Shown here: in pieces, positions 32,378-33,356 of the stretch
How positions within the stretch are numbered: position 1 is the stretch's first letter
Layout of the letters: every line of letters starts with the position of its first letter
Source of the DNA: Desulfotignum sp.
GTDB lineage: Bacteria; Desulfobacterota; Desulfobacteria; Desulfobacterales; Desulfobacteraceae
NCBI GenBank assembly: GCA_011390635.1
Contig: JAABSA010000039.1
Location: 1-33,356 of the forward strand
Reading direction: 5' to 3'
DNA: 33,356 nt
Program-made: the position numbers and the translations under genes
The notes under the pieces: model-generated
What the model was told of the DNA's origin: nothing
The model's database searches: none
The model's input: the letters and a program-made list of their open reading frames with translations, nothing else

Positions 32378-33356
32378 ATGAACTTTACCCACAGCATCAC
32401 CACAGTGGACACCCACACCATGGGAGAGCCCACCCGGGTGGTTACCTCCGGCATCGCCCATATTCCCGGCAAACAGATGGTGGACAAAAAAAACTGGCTG
32501 TCTGAACACCTGGACCACATAAGGCGCATGCTCATGCTGGAGCCCCGGGGACACCAGGACATGTTCGGGGCCATTCTTACGGAACCGGTGTCTGACACAG
32601 CCCATGCCGGGGTGATCTTCATGGATGGGGGTGGATACCTGGACATGTGCGGCCACGGCAGCATGGGGGCCGTAACCGTATTGCTGGAAACCGGGATGCT
32701 GTGCCTGGACAGCCCGGATAAAAATGGAGAGCAGACCCTGTATCTGGATACCCCGGCCGGCCTGATCCATGCCCGGGCAGTCATGGAAAACGGCCGGGTA
32801 TCCCAAGTGACCATCCGGAACCGGGAGTCTTTTTTTTGTGAAACCATAACCATATCCGTGACCCCCATCGGCAGCATCCCTGTTGACATTGCCTATGGGG
32901 GCAATTATTTTGCCCTGGTGGATGCCGCCCTTCTTGGGCTGTCCGTGACACCGGAGAATCTTGATACCCTGAAAACCCTTGGTCTGGCCATCAGAGCAGC
33001 AGTGAACGAAAAATTCTGCAAAAAGCATCCGGGCACTGGAATCCCCGGCAAAGTTGCGTTAACCGAAATTTATGAGCATAGCACCCCGCCCCGCAACATC
33101 GTCATATTCGGCACCGGACAGATCGACCGGTCCCCCTGCGGTACCGGCACCAGTGCCAAAATGGCATTTCTGCACCATAAGGGCCTGCTGAAAACCGGCG
33201 AACCCTATATATACCATAGTGTTTTCGGTACCGAGTTTACCGGAGAAATCATTGAACAAACACATGTGGAAAACCGGCCCGCCATCATACCTGAAATCAC
33301 CGGAAAAGCCTTTATCACCGGATTCCACCAATTTGTTGTGGATGACACCGACCCGT
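32378..33356 (+). CDS. Proline racemase / 4-hydroxyproline epimerase family protein, cut by window edge
   Basis: The enzymes invert the alpha carbon of proline or hydroxyproline with two cysteines. At least 326 codons are present, nearly the whole protein. Both catalytic Cys are intact: C91 in DMCGHGSMG and C254 in RSPCGTGTSAKMA. This rules against the trans-3-hydroxyproline dehydratase subgroup, where the second Cys is replaced by Thr. HTMGEPTRVV at the N-terminus and IYHSVFGTEFTGEI near the end are typical. No neat Shine-Dalgarno is seen (AGAAAAA), fitting coupling to dctM five bases upstream. Proline and hydroxyproline activities cannot be told apart safely from what is visible. Confidence 0.92.
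   Translation, partial: MNFTHSITTVDTHTMGEPTRVVTSGIAHIPGKQMVDKKNWLSEHLDHIRRMLMLEPRGHQDMFGAILTEPVSDTAHAGVIFMDGGGYLDMCGHGSMGAVTVLLETGMLCLDSPDKNGEQTLYLDTPAGLIHARAVMENGRVSQVTIRNRESFFCETITISVTPIGSIPVDIAYGGNYFALVDAALLGLSVTPENLDTLKTLGLAIRAAVNEKFCKKHPGTGIPGKVALTEIYEHSTPPRNIVIFGTGQIDRSPCGTGTSAKMAFLHHKGLLKTGEPYIYHSVFGTEFTGEIIEQTHVENRPAIIPEITGKAFITGFHQFVVDDTDP

Noticed and set aside
32261-33028. A 255-codon minus-strand frame at the right end
   Set aside because: It lies opposite the proline racemase-family gene, whose both Cys motifs are in frame on the plus strand.
1-33356. CRISPR array, insertion sequence or prophage
   Set aside because: No regularly spaced repeats, transposase, integrase or phage structural genes were seen; the repeats found are short and intergenic.

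Overview
The window is a 33.4-kb piece of chromosome from what looks like an anaerobic, Gram-negative sulfate reducer of the Desulfobacterota, most likely Desulfobacterales. The case rests on content: the siroheme-dependent haem pathway (AhbC and AhbD flanking HemB), a DUF39-type homocysteine biosynthesis protein, a long PPi-dependent phosphofructokinase, Kdo and LPS-transport genes, and a TRAP transporter cluster. The genus is inference. Genes are dense, often joined by ATGA stop/start overlaps. No insertion sequence, prophage or CRISPR array was seen.

Layout. 1-7.05 kb, minus strand: M23 metallopeptidase, homocysteine biosynthesis protein, lepB, pyrB, pyrC, a possible 58-codon small ORF, and a sigma-54 response regulator cut by the left edge. 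7.2-14.17 kb, plus strand: a compact envelope and nitrogen-PTS operon, kdsA-kdsC-lptC-lptA-lptB-rpoN-hpf-ptsN-rapZ-EIIA(Man). 14.2-16.46 kb, plus: gap-tpiA-secG, then tRNA-Leu(GAG) with a clear terminator. 16.5-21.83 kb, plus: a 60-residue four-cysteine protein, a divergent ClpX-like AAA+ protein, then ahbC-hemB-ahbD joined end to end. 21.83-22.19 kb: a gene-poor gap holding a long inverted repeat. 22.2-25.74 kb, minus: PPi-phosphofructokinase and a soluble diguanylate cyclase. 25.9-27.65 kb, plus: ftsY and a LysE/RhtB exporter. 27.7-33.36 kb: a minus-strand GntR/FCD regulator divergent from an Asp/Glu racemase-family gene, dctP, dctQ, dctM and a proline racemase-family gene cut by the right edge.

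How the genes work together. The kds/lpt genes make Kdo and export LPS, and sit in the classic neighbourhood of rpoN, hpf, ptsN and rapZ. The ahb/hem genes carry out porphobilinogen synthesis and two late radical-SAM steps of haem formation through siroheme; a ClpX-like unfoldase is translationally coupled to them. The right-hand cluster looks like a regulated uptake and racemisation module for an amino or imino acid, with a palindromic site lying on the -10 element of the likely promoter.

Points of most interest: the ClpX-like protein fused into the haem operon, the racemase/TRAP module with its operator and internal terminator, a 42-bp dispersed repeat present twice, a structured inverted repeat at 21.9-22.1 kb, and a small ORF bridging pyrC and the response regulator.
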